A stretch of DNA of 64,000 bases, taken from positions 81,560,001-81,624,000 of the forward strand of contig CM077599.1 of the NCBI GenBank assembly GCA_039654915.1, read 5' to 3'. Origin of the DNA: Aquilaria yunnanensis. Its lineage: Eukaryota > Streptophyta > Magnoliopsida > Malvales > Thymelaeaceae. Made by a program: the position numbers and the translations under genes. Below the pieces are notes generated by a model. The model did not search any database, was not told the origin of the DNA, and saw nothing but the letters and a program-made list of their open reading frames with translations. Shown here piece by piece: positions 46,234 to 56,886 of this stretch (its first letter is position 1; every line of letters begins with the position of its first letter).

Positions 46234-46820
46234 GTTTGGGATTTAGTTTTCCTATTTTGATATGGTTTGAATCTTGTGTGTAGTCTATAAAAAGGCATGT
46301 TATGGTAGAGTTTTAAGTATAAAAGAAAAACCAATGTAGTGAAGAGGCAAGATGTGAGGATTTTCAAGAGGGAAGGAGGTCCAAAATGGGAAAGGAGTAG
46401 AATGTGAAATCTTTTGTAATTGTCATATTTTGTAATTCTATGAGAGTAGAATATCAGGATTTTCAGTAGTGTGTAAGGGATCTATAGGCTAACGTGAGCA
46501 TTAAGGACATATATCTACTGTAATATCTATATTTTGTTAGAGATGATTTCTCTCATTCGTAGATGTAGACTAGTGAAAAACCTAACTATGTTAATTTGTG
46601 CGTTCATAATTGATGATGTTTGTTTTTTTGTTGCATGTGATGCATGATTGGTGAATTTTTTTTCCCAACAACTAAAAATGTTCTTACTGCTTTGCAGAAT
46701 AATTAAACAATTATTCCTAAGGTTTGTAAACCTTCCCTCTAATCCATCCTTTTATGACTTGTTAGATAAGAGCTCAAAGTTGTTCAGCTCTTTCAAGTAA
46801 ACGCTACACAATTTTTTAAT

Positions 46821-48580
46821 AGGTTTTTTTACAGTTACCTTCTAAACTTTTGGTGATATATAGCTGCCCTTCAAAGTTTGAAAACCTGCAACTATCTCAT
46901 TACTTTTTTAACACCGTCAATCAGCTATTAGTTAAAATTATCGCTAGCCTCCTTGAATATAATTGGTTTATAGTTGCCGCTAAAACATTAAAAATTTACA
47001 CTTTCCCTCTTGCTTTTTTCATATTATCTAGCAGCATCTTCAAGAATTCTAATTGAAACTATTTAGTAACTATGTTATAGTAATATCAAGTTGCCTAATA
47101 TTTTGTAAATATTAATTAACATTTAAATACTTCCTCCTACATAGATTTTCTATTCTGTTTATTATTTTGTATCATCCTAAATTTTTTACACTATTTTCAT
47201 TTTTTGCTAAGTTTTACCAAGCAACTTTACAATTATAACCCTCTCATTTCACTCTCTGCTCCAACGACCAGTTGCTCATTCAGTCACATTTTACTTAGTC
47301 ACTTTTAATATAGCAACTAAAGTTTCAGTGGCTCCATCACTTTTTTTTAATTTTAATTGTTTATTTCATAAATCGAATACCAAAAGCGTAAAAGCACTTA
47401 TTAGGTCATGGTGAGCTCCAAAGACAGTCATAGCAAGATCTATTTTCTTTTTTTATTTTTATTTTAACTTTTTTTAAAGAATAGAATTTTATTAAAGCTG
47501 CAAAAAGAAAGAGCCAAGAAAACAAAGGCTACCAAGAATCCCAGCACTGCAACAAAGCAGCAGAAACACAACACAAAGAAATAATGACAAAAAACAGCAG
47601 CAAATAGAACCGCAATACCGATGAACTAGACCTCCAGTTATTTTAATTGTTTATTGCTCTCGTTTAAAGATCTCAATTCAGCCCAGCAAGAGACACAACC
47701 AACGATCATAGTGAGCTCCAGTGGCACAAAGATCAACGATGAACCTCAGCGGTCGTTGTCCAAGAGTATGAGTCATGCACAGAATATGATGGTCGACCTC
47801 CCAAAGAGGTCAACTCCACCGTCGATAACGAGCTTATGCCCTCCTTATTGGCACCGATTGCTCTAATTCTTTGCATGCCAACAAAATCAAGGTCGAGGCC
47901 TGAAAGTTGCCGACGAATGTAACCCAATTAAAGGATAAAGAAGAAAGAGCGAGAAAAGGATAAAAGAGGAGTTGAGAGCATGAATTGAAGGCTTGAATCG
48001 GGTTTTGAGTTGATGGAGGTGATGGAATGAGTGACAAATCGAGGTCGGGGAAGGAGAAAGGAGGCCGCGGGACGAGGAGCGGACAGGGAGGTGAGGAGGC
48101 AATGAAGCGGGCAGACGGCATCAGGTATGGGCGGATGCAGCGAATGTGGTTGCCGGTGGCTGCCGAAAGAGATGGGTAGAACAGTGGCATATGGGGAAGG
48201 AGAAAGGAGGTCCAAGCGTAAAATTGTTCAAAAATACATTAGTAGGAAATTTGATACTTTTTCAAAAAAATAGTTTAAATGTTAATTAATTATTAAAGAA
48301 ATACTAGATAACTTGAGATTATGATAAAATAGTTACCAAATAATTTGAATAAAAATTCTTGAAGCTATTATCAGATAATATGAAAAAAGCAAGAAGGAAA
48401 GTGTAGATTTCTTAAGTTTTGGGTTCAAGTGTAAATCGGACTAAATTCAATGAAATCGGCTGTAATTTTAACTAACAGTTGATTAACGGCGTTAAAAAAA
48501 TAGAGAGTAAGTGTAGGTTTTCAAACTTTAAGGGCAAATGTAATATTACCTAAAATTTAGGGGTAACTAAAAAAAAAAAT
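46821..48580. mobile_element. Long-TIR element E (MULE-like), copy 2, without the hAT insertion
   Basis: Arms at about 46821-47060 and 48335-48580 match those of copy 1. This copy gives the empty site for the hAT element near 48325 and shows element E in its unbroken length of about 1.76 kb. The interior encodes nothing I recognise. Confidence 0.75.
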
Positions 48581-50589
48581 CTAGGTATACCCTATATTAT
48601 GCTAAAATATGGTTGTATGAAGAAGTTTAAACAGAGTCTTCTTAAAATAAAAATAAAAAACAAAAATCTAATGAAGTTTGCATAAGTTCTTTTGTAACTT
48701 TGACCATCTCCTTAGTGAATTGAGAATTTTGTTTTAATAGGGAAAGTATTGTTAGATTGAAACTTATAGCTTGGTCAAAAAACTTTTAGCTGATCAAACA
48801 AAGAAGAGTTGTGCAATAGAATATGAAGATATGAAAATGAAAGTTGCAAAAACGTTTAAAATTTAAATTCATTTTCTATTATTATTATTATTCTTAACAT
48901 ATTCAAAACTTCTTATTTGTATACATAATGACTGTTTACTCAAGTTATATACTCATTGAAACGTTACACGTTAACGAGTTCGAAAAATACTTTATATTCA
49001 TTTTTTTGAGTTGGACAAGAAAACATTCATCAAAAATAATATTTTTTTTCTAAAAAGAATATATTGCTCAAGTGATTATTAGGTACCGAAAGTACTAGCT
49101 GTCAAAAAGCATATGTTCTAGATTAAAAAAAAAAAAGAGATAATAAAATTGAAAATAATGCATTTTGGTAAGTGAGATATGAATTGGCTTATTATATATT
49201 TGCTAATCAGTATCTCCATGAACTTTTTTAGTAATTTTAATTAACTTTAATGCTATAGATTTTAAACCATTGACCTTAATGTAGTATTAAAGTGCAATAT
49301 GGTGATAGTGTTAATGGTAAAAAAGGAAGTTGTAGAAGGGTATAAGTGTGTATATTTTATTTTAAATTTTGCTAAACACAGTTAAGAATTTATACGAAAT
49401 TGATACATAATGTTATGTAATAGTGTTTTCTAGGATGATTGTAACCCAACCTCAAGTCGAAAATGTGTATACAAACATATATCGAAGCAAACAATGGACA
49501 TAGTTTTCATTAGAATAAGGCAAAAATCTCAAATATGCCAGTAATATTTTGGGTTGAGACTAAATCAGCCACTACAATTTTTTTGGTCTCATTCCCATTA
49601 ATATTTCAAAATCAGTTCAAATTAGGTACTAACTGTTATAAGGCTAATAAATAATGGGGAAAATTAATAAGTTTTGAAATTATAGGGTGATAATGTAGCT
49701 TTTAACAAATTTTATAGACTTGAGGCAATTTATCCATATTTTTTATGCTCTAATTGAAGAAAAATAAAATATGAAAATTTGATAAAATGTTTGGAAAAGT
49801 AAAACATAAATGGAAAAAAATAAAACAATTGCCTTTTTGATTAAACAATTGCCTTTTTGATTAAGTATAATAGTTAAATAAATTTTTCATACCTTTAACT
49901 TTTAGAATTTTTTGGGTGAAAATTTTGAAATCTATAAATAATCTTAAACTTCAATTTTACTAAAATGATTGTGTTATATCTTTTTTCTTTTTATGGATAT
50001 ATTATTGCTATATCTATAAATAATTTTTATTAAATTTCTACAATGATTTAAGAAAAATTATAAAAAAAATTATTACTCTTATATACAATAATTACTTGAA
50101 CAACTTGTATACCGATTAAAAACCTTACATTCTAAGAAGCTCAAAATCCAAAAATAAAATGGGAACTTCTCCACGGGTGTCTTCCTTCTCAATCTTGCCT
50201 TTGTGGGATACCCTTCTCTTCCTCAATTCCTTCTTCTTCTTTTCTTTTTTCTTTTTTTTTTTTTTGACCTTTTCGATTTCTATTGTCCTTCGGTGTTCAC
50301 AGTGTTGTGTACTTTCTTGAAGTTCAAGCTATCAGTTTTCTCCTTCTAAAGTTGGTCTGTAAATGTACGGGGGAAAGAATTAAAAAGTTGGCTCATTAAT
50401 TCTGTAGTAAGCATTGGCCAGCACAATCATCAAAACGTTTGTTTCCAACCTGCCTAGCCGTTCAAATCTCTCCAATTCCCAAGTGCATGCTCCCTTTGAT
50501 TTCATCTCGAGACACCAACCTCTTCCACTTCCACTTTGAGGACGAGGAAGAAAACAAAGGGGCTTCAAAGACCGATTAGCATTCTTTTG
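48581..50589. other. Intergenic DNA upstream of DRP4C gene 3
   Basis: 48590-48830 is one shortened copy of the 250-bp unit. At about 48832 it joins directly to sequence matching 27268 in copy 1, so the 3.8 kb between is missing here. 48835-49362 ends the duplication. 49363-50589 is unique AT-rich DNA with a 20-bp direct repeat AAACAATTGCCTTTTTGATT at about 49823-49862 and a T-rich tract at 50240-50270. No gene. Confidence 0.6.
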
Positions 50590-50595
50590 GTCTCT

Positions 50596-50603
50596 TATAA
50601 AAA
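50596..50603 (+). promoter_or_regulatory. TATA box of DRP4C gene 3
   Basis: TATAAAAA lies about 100 bp upstream of the ATG, followed by GCATATTTTCACTCC. The aligned positions in genes 1 and 2 are degraded, so gene 3 has the most canonical core promoter of the three. Confidence 0.65.
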
Positions 50604-50698
50604 GCATATTTTCACTCCACCAACCCTCAGTCTTAGAATCATCCCCTCCTGGCTATTTGCTTTGCTTTTCACAACTCTCTTTTAGCTCAGAAATACAA

Positions 50699-52747
50699 AT
50701 GGGTGGCGGTGGTGGAAGCAAGCGCCTGGCATCAAAGAACACCGGCAGTACCGTGTTCAACAATTCACCTGGAACAGAAACTCTTGCCCTGGTGCCTGCT
50801 GATCAGGAGTTACCAGTTGCTGCTCCCATCATTTCTTCGTATAACGAACGTATTCGGCCGCTTCTCGATGCCATTGACAGGCTCAGGCTTCTCAATGTCA
50901 TGAAAGAAGGCATACAGCTGCCCACCATTGTGGTGGTAGGCGATCAGTCCTCCGGGAAATCGAGTGTGCTCGAATCTTTGGCTGGGATAAGCCTTCCCCG
51001 GGGGCAGGGGATCTGCACCAGAGTTCCTCTCATCATGAGGCTGCAGAACCAGCAAAATCCGGAAGCACAACTCTTCCTGGAATTCAACGGTAAGACAATA
51101 GTCACTGATGAACATAAAATTGCGGCAGACATAAATCTTGCCACCGAAGAAGTTGCAGGGAGAGGGAAAGCGATATCTAATGTCCCCCTGACGCTGGTGG
51201 TGAAGAAGAATGGCGTCCCTGATCTTACTATGGTTGATCTTCCTGGGATCACAAGGGTTCCGGTTCACGGTCAGCCAGAGAATATATATGACCAGATAAG
51301 AGACATGATCATGGACTACATAAAGCCGGAGGAGAGTATCATACTCAATGTTTTGTCTGCAAGTGTTGATTTTTCAACTTGTGAATCGATCAGGATGTCC
51401 CAGCAGGTGGACAAGACCGGAGAAAGGACTCTTGCTGTGGTCACAAAGGCTGATAAGGCTCCTGAAGGACTGCTGGAGAAGGTCACTGCTGATGATGTTA
51501 ACATTGGTCTCGGTTACGTTTGTGTGAGGAATCGAATTGGTGATGAGTCCTATGAGGAGGCTCGGAGGCAAGAAGCTGAACTGTTTGCAACTCATCCATT
51601 GCTCTCAAAGATTGACAAGTTCATTGTTGGAATTCCTGTTCTGGCGCATAGACTTGTGCAGATTCAAGCAAGCGGCATTGCCAGGTGCCTACCTGGGATC
51701 GTGAGGAACATCGACGAAAAGCTCAACGCCAATGCCTCGGAGCTTGAGAAAATGCCCAGGAATATGACCTCTGTAGCAGAGGCCATTACTGTTTTCATGA
51801 GGATTGTTGGGTCAGCCAAGGAGTCTCTCAGGAAAATCCTCCTGAGGGCGGAGTTTGATGAGTTCCCAGATGACAAGAATATGCATAGCTCTGCACGTTT
51901 GGTCGAAATGCTGAACCAGTGCAGTGATCAGCTTCACAAAACCATTGAAAGTGGCCTCGCAGAGAACTTTCTAATGGAGGAAATCACAGTCTTGCAGGAG
52001 TGCCGACGGATTGGCCTCTCGAATTTCCTCCCTAGAGCAGCCTTTATGTTTATTCTGCAAAGGAACATCGACAAGGTATCAAATATTCCTATACAGTTTG
52101 TTGTTAAGGTTTGGGATTATCTGGAGAGCGTAATTCTTCGTGTTCTCGATAAGCATTGTGAAAACTACAGCCAGCTTCAACTATCTGCAAATAGAGCGGG
52201 TCACAATCTGATGGTAAAGATGAAGGAGAGGTCCATCAAGTGGGTGGAGGAGATGGTGCAGATGGAAAAGCTCACTGATTATACCTGTGATCCAGATTAC
52301 TTGCTGGGCTGGAAGAAGCTGTTGGCTTTACAGGAGACTTTCATCCATCATGTATGTGACAACCAAAAGAGGCCTGTTTCTATTGTTCTTGGGGATCTTG
52401 GGACCATTCAAATTGAGCACTTGAGGAAGTACCCTCAACTTGTGACCCAGGCATTTGATTTGAAAGTGAGACTGATAGCTTACTGGAAGATAGCGCTGAG
52501 GAGGCTGGTGGACTCCATGGCACTGAACTTGCAGTATAATCTGCATAATCTCGTGGACAGGGATATGGAGGTGGAGATTGTGGAGGAGCTGATGAGTCCG
52601 CGTGGTGGTGGAATCGAGAAAATGCTGGAAGAGTCACCTTTGATCGCTGGAAAGCGTGAGAAGCTGAAGAGGAGCATCAAACTTCTCAAGGACTCGAAGG
52701 ACGTGGTGGCCAAAGTCATGGATAGGATTGCTACCTACAGTGACTGA
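50699..52747 (+). CDS. DRP4C: DRP4C-like dynamin-related GTPase, gene 3
   Basis: Single exon, 682 residues, intact. It has GDQSSGKS, ICTRVP, DLPG, TKAD, stalk and GED as in the paralogues. The start at 50699 gives MGGGGGSKR. Gly at position 2 makes N-myristoylation conceivable, whereas genes 1 and 2 start MDG. It is the most divergent copy at both ends (PVFNNSPGTETLALV-type N-terminus, QQNPEAQ, DEHKIAA, SPRGGGIEKM) and its 3' UTR is only partly like theirs. The centre (about 51172-51764) is identical by eye to gene 2, while 51840-52300 follows gene 1 (CSDQLHKTIES, NIDKVS, KVWDYLESVILRVLD). It has private Gln/Cys in VLQECRR. This mosaic pattern indicates gene conversion. Confidence 0.93.
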   Translation: MGGGGGSKRLASKNTGSTVFNNSPGTETLALVPADQELPVAAPIISSYNERIRPLLDAIDRLRLLNVMKEGIQLPTIVVVGDQSSGKSSVLESLAGISLPRGQGICTRVPLIMRLQNQQNPEAQLFLEFNGKTIVTDEHKIAADINLATEEVAGRGKAISNVPLTLVVKKNGVPDLTMVDLPGITRVPVHGQPENIYDQIRDMIMDYIKPEESIILNVLSASVDFSTCESIRMSQQVDKTGERTLAVVTKADKAPEGLLEKVTADDVNIGLGYVCVRNRIGDESYEEARRQEAELFATHPLLSKIDKFIVGIPVLAHRLVQIQASGIARCLPGIVRNIDEKLNANASELEKMPRNMTSVAEAITVFMRIVGSAKESLRKILLRAEFDEFPDDKNMHSSARLVEMLNQCSDQLHKTIESGLAENFLMEEITVLQECRRIGLSNFLPRAAFMFILQRNIDKVSNIPIQFVVKVWDYLESVILRVLDKHCENYSQLQLSANRAGHNLMVKMKERSIKWVEEMVQMEKLTDYTCDPDYLLGWKKLLALQETFIHHVCDNQKRPVSIVLGDLGTIQIEHLRKYPQLVTQAFDLKVRLIAYWKIALRRLVDSMALNLQYNLHNLVDRDMEVEIVEELMSPRGGGIEKMLEESPLIAGKREKLKRSIKLLKDSKDVVAKVMDRIATYSD

Positions 52748-54249
52748 AAATGTCGACTCTATAGGACTTGAACAAGAAGAAGAAGAAGAAGAAAAGTTTA
52801 TTTCCTGGTTTTTTTTATGGTCTCTATGCGTATGATCACTTCTGTTGAAGTCCTTGAATTCTGTCGTTAACTAATATCGTAGTATAATGGTTTAGTTTAT
52901 CACAGATTTCTATCATATCTTCGGCTTCCAAGTTTTTCAGTTTTTGTAATGGCGGCCCCAATCAGTAGCATAATTGGTTAGTATATTTCCATAGCTAAAA
53001 AATAAATCATGCTAAAAAATAAAGGCTTTAATAGGTATCCAAGTTGTACAAATAATCATGGTATAAAAATAATCATTTTTTTTACAATCTTCCCCAAATA
53101 GTTGTAAATTTTACTAACAATTATTTATAGATATATCACTAATATATCTATCAAAAAACGAAAGATACTATCATTTTGTAAAGTTGAAGTTTAAAATTAT
53201 TTAAAGGTATTTAAGATTTCTTTAACTTTTACACTTAATAAAAAATCATTTTTTTTATATTAGTTCATTTATCATTTGTTTTTCCAAATATTTTTTCAGA
53301 AGGTCATATGTTACTTTTTCTTCCATTGGTGCATAATAACAAATGGATAAATACATAAATTCCTCAAAATTTGTTAAAAGTTACATTATCATATAAAATT
53401 TCAAAACCTACTACCTCTCTCTCTCTCTTGCGTTAGTTTTTAATAGTCAATAGCTAATATGAGAAAATTTTAAAACATTAGTGAGCAATTTCAAAACATC
53501 AGTGAGAATTTGGAATTTAAAAAAAAAACATTAATGTCAAATTTGGTTTCAACACAAAACATTAGCACTTTATTTGAGTTTTTTTTCCTTCAATTAATTA
53601 TAAGTTTGAGTATGGGTTGGTTAGAATCAAAACCTAGCCTAAATCACCCTACATTAAGTTGGTTTGGGGTGAGTAAAAGTTGGTTTAATAAAAAAGAATC
53701 AATCTATTTTTGAGTTAGTTTTCATTCGATATGAAATCAATATGAGGTGGAACTGAGCAAAAAATATATTTTTAATATATTATAAAATTTATGATATTAC
53801 ATATTTACTTGAAAATTATATAATAGGGGTATTATTATCTTTTAGTTTTAACTTGAACTAATGCTAACTTTTACCAATCCTACTCAATAGTCTACTGGAA
53901 TTCAAATGTCATTGTGTTCAGCTGTTCGATATTCCACTTCACACTTTACAGCCATCCATAGTGGTGCATCCGTGATTCTCTCAAAAGGGGTTGGCGTATA
54001 TGTATGAGTACTGTTGTTTTGAGATACATAAATACTGAAGATTAAAATAATTAAACTTATAATTTACATATATGATATAAATACGAAAAAAAGGCTTTCT
54101 GTTAGAAGAATGTAAAATATAAAGGTAAAACAACCCTAGTAGCCCTTGAACCGAAAAAATCCAAGAACTAGAACTGAAAAAACCAAACATATGGTTCTTG
54201 GTTCTCATGTTGGGTTGGATACTTTTGGAGCCATAACTATTTTCGGTTG
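52748..54249. other. 3' flank of DRP4C gene 3
   Basis: It matches in pieces the flanks of genes 1 and 2 (for example GTCTCTATGCG, CTAGTAGCCCTTGAAC), but elements I and II are absent: the sequence passes from the 3'-flank part near 53210 to the TTTCAAAACCTACTAC counterpart at 53399. A CT microsatellite lies at 53413-53427. No gene. Confidence 0.6.
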
Positions 54250-55958
54250 GTTAGGTTCTGTTGACACCTAATTTTGTCTGGGTACTAACTTTGGACATGA
54301 ACAATTAGTTTAGGAGCATTTTTGTTTGGTAGGGGGTAATTTGGTCTTTTTCATTATGCTATTAATTTTAGGAGTTTAAAATGTTCATCTAGGGTAGAAA
54401 TAGGAATTAATTTAGTTTAGACACTAATTTAGAGTCCTAAGAGTTTCGTAAGGTTAGTCAAAAAAAATTTAAAAAGAGTTTTAAGAAAAAAATTGAGGAT
54501 TTCTTTAGCGAAATTGGGAAGTTTGAGGTAAAGCTGTCAAGATTGAAAAGTTTGGGACAAGTCTCACAAAATCTCAAAATTCTAGGGAAATTTGGTAATT
54601 TTTGCAAAAGTTTGGGCTAATTTGATAAATCCCGGAAGTTTTGGGCTCGATTGACAGATTAGAGAAATAATGGGTGAAATTGAGAATTCGCATGAAGTCT
54701 GAGACTGAATCAGCAGCTCAAGAATTCTTTTTTACCTAGATTAGAACTTTGACCAAATCACTCCAAATTCAATATTTGCTGCGTTTTTTACTTTGAGAGC
54801 CCGTTAATCACACTTAAGGCACCCATTATAAATATGAGATCAACAATTGAGAGAATGAGGGGGATGAAATTCGTAAAAATCTTAGCTCTCAGTTAAAAAA
54901 GAAAACTGCTGCCTTAAACCCTTAGCTTCTCGTTATTCCGCTTAGAAACCCTAATCTTTTTCTCAGACCACCTCTATCCCTAGTTACTCATTCTCTGTTG
55001 CCCGCCGCGTCACCTCACCGGCTGCCATTCCCGCTGTCGCCAGTCACTCCTCCTCCCCAGCCGCCGACGGTTCAGCTTCCCAGGTCTGCCGCCGCTGTTC
55101 CCCTCCACGCCGTCCGCGAGCTCTTCCTGTCGCAACCGCCCCCGCTTTTCTCCTCCATCCATTACTAGACTCAACTGCCTCTCGCCGTCCGCACTATTGG
55201 GAGTCCCCGGCACCATCATCGTTTCCCCTGCTCCTGAGGTCGCCTCACCCCCTCAAAGCCAAGCCCAAGTCGCCATCTTCCCTGCTATCGCCGAAATCAT
55301 CAACAGACCTGCGACCCGCTTCCAAAACCCGTGATCCGACCCGTTCCCAGACCCGTCTGTCTATCATTGGGGTATAACCCTCATTTAGTCCTTTGTTCAT
55401 TTTATTTTGTTTGTTTGAGTCGTTAACTTTCTTATTTATTGCGGATTCATCACTAATAACATTTCTTTTATTAATGAGCAGCCCCATTTTTGCCAAAACC
55501 ATCACTACTAAACTGATTTTTCAAAATTGTGTAAGCAGAAGATGAACATGTTGCCACCACTTCAGTAGCAATAGTTGCCAATCCAGATGAACTGATGGGA
55601 GACTTCCAAGGAGAATATGTCCTGGGGTCCTATAAAACCTTCACAGTCTTCCGGATTTGAGTGAGCTCCTTCTTCGAGGGAAGCCAAACACCATGATGTT
55701 AGGCATTTCTAGGACAAATCGTGAAATAGGTATTGGAAAAAAATGCCCAAAAAAGCAACCTCAAATCAAGAGCAATTACCACAGAGAAAGAACGTCATTG
55801 TTGAAACTTAAAACCAAGGTGGTAAAGGCAAGCTTAAGGCAGTGAACAAATTAGTTTATTGGGCAACATTGGAGCAGTGCAGGTAGGGCTCGACCAGTTT
55901 AGTATGGATACACAAGGTGACGATAAAAGGGAACTTCATCTTTTTTCCAAAACGGGTT
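54250..55958. other. Unresolved insertion in the gene-3 flank, LTR-like start
   Basis: The homology to 6330-6480 breaks at about 54250, where the sequence begins TGTTGACACCTAATTTTGTC, like many plant LTR starts. It resumes near 55960. Inside are a TATAAATATGAG block (54828), a GC-rich tract (54990-55340) with CCGCCGC words, and a stretch at 55540-55860 that looks like decayed coding or exon DNA (AG before AAGATGAACATG; stops in all frames). I found no matching end, primer site or TSD, so it is only a candidate degraded element. Confidence 0.4.
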
Positions 55959-56886
55959 ACAGGTATAACCTAACCCAAAATGTTAAATGCATTAAGGGGT
56001 TTTGTTAATATGAAACTAACTAGGCCTAAGACTTTGTTTAGATTCAATTATTAAAGGATGAGGCAAAAGTGAAGGAAGAGAATGAGCGGGGTGATTTACC
56101 TCAATTTAGAGGGAGGAAAAACATATGAACAAAAAAAAGAAAGGGTAATGACTTTCCTCTCTATTTCCATCTATCCAAACATGAGAATTATATTATAGCA
56201 TCCTCAATAGTTTCTCTCTAATTTCTACAAAATAGAGAAGCAAAAATCAAAATTTTTCTAATCCAATTCTAACAGCATCCCTATTTGTAGAATTTTGCAT
56301 TTATTATATAACAATTAAATTTTATGCATTTAAACTAAATTCAAATTACAATGTAACAAAATAAAGAATATAAATAAAACTTGCATTTTCTACTTATATT
56401 TCTCTTGTTCTTCACGCACGCATCAATTTTTAGAGTTTCTGTAAATATAAGAAATTAACTTTTTTCTTTTACCTCATTTTCTATTTTAGAGAATGTGCTT
56501 AGGAAGTTGTTGAAGTGAAAAAGGATTCAATATTCTCTAAAATGAAGAAAATCTGCAAAATAAAGAATCTTTTGGAGATGCTCATAATTATTTTCCTTCT
56601 CCCTTCCCTTGCCCTCAATCCAAACACACTAAGGTAACTTTTTTAGCAGAATGTCAAAGAGGTTTGATAGAAATGGAAAAATTCTTAATATGCTACACAA
56701 CCTAGAAAATAATTTTCATTTTCATCTTTTATACTCATATTTATTTACTACATGTATAGTTTTTGAAAATTCCTTATGAAAAGAATATGTTTATTTGCTT
56801 TAAAGAGGTTTTTTTTTTGTATTCAAAATCAATAGATAAGACTAAAGAAAAGAGAAGTTGCTAAGTTATGTGCCGAAAAAACACAT
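55959..56886. other. Intergenic DNA, older duplicated unit
   Basis: 55960-56300 follows 6400-6790 (for example TTTAGATTCAATTATTAAAGG against TTTAGATTTGATTATCAAAGG, and AATTTCTACAAAATAGAGAAGC). Similarity fades just before the point where element B inserted in copies 1 and 2. AT-rich, no gene. Confidence 0.55.

Larger units (their letters stand above)
35162..46670 (+). mobile_element. LTR retrotransposon B, copy 2, hosting nested elements
   Basis: The 5' LTR is 35162-35676 and the primer-like ACCTGTACCAGAGCTTGC starts at 35677. The 3' LTR is 39330-46670, split by element A. ACTAA flanks the element at 35157-35161 and 46671-46675. It lacks the MITE of copy 1 and about 36 bp near 36500. Non-coding inside. 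Confidence 0.88.
39330..46670 (+). repeat. 3' LTR of element B, copy 2, split by element A
   Basis: Parts 39330-39413 and 46234-46670 together match the 5' LTR at 35162-35676. It starts CATTGAGTTTG, carrying the same TG-to-CA change seen in copy 1, so that change predates the duplication. Confidence 0.8.
28059..49362. repeat. Segmental tandem duplication, copy 2
   Basis: This is the direct-repeat partner of 1-27818, carrying a DRP4C gene, two long-TIR elements, the same triple LTR nest and the same long-TIR element near 46.8-48.6 kb. It is shorter than copy 1 because it lacks three copy-1 insertions and the 23.5-27.3 kb block. Similarity stops near 49362, after a shared tract reading TAGTATTAAAGTGCAAT. 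About 240 bp (27819-28058) separates the two copies. Confidence 0.93.
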
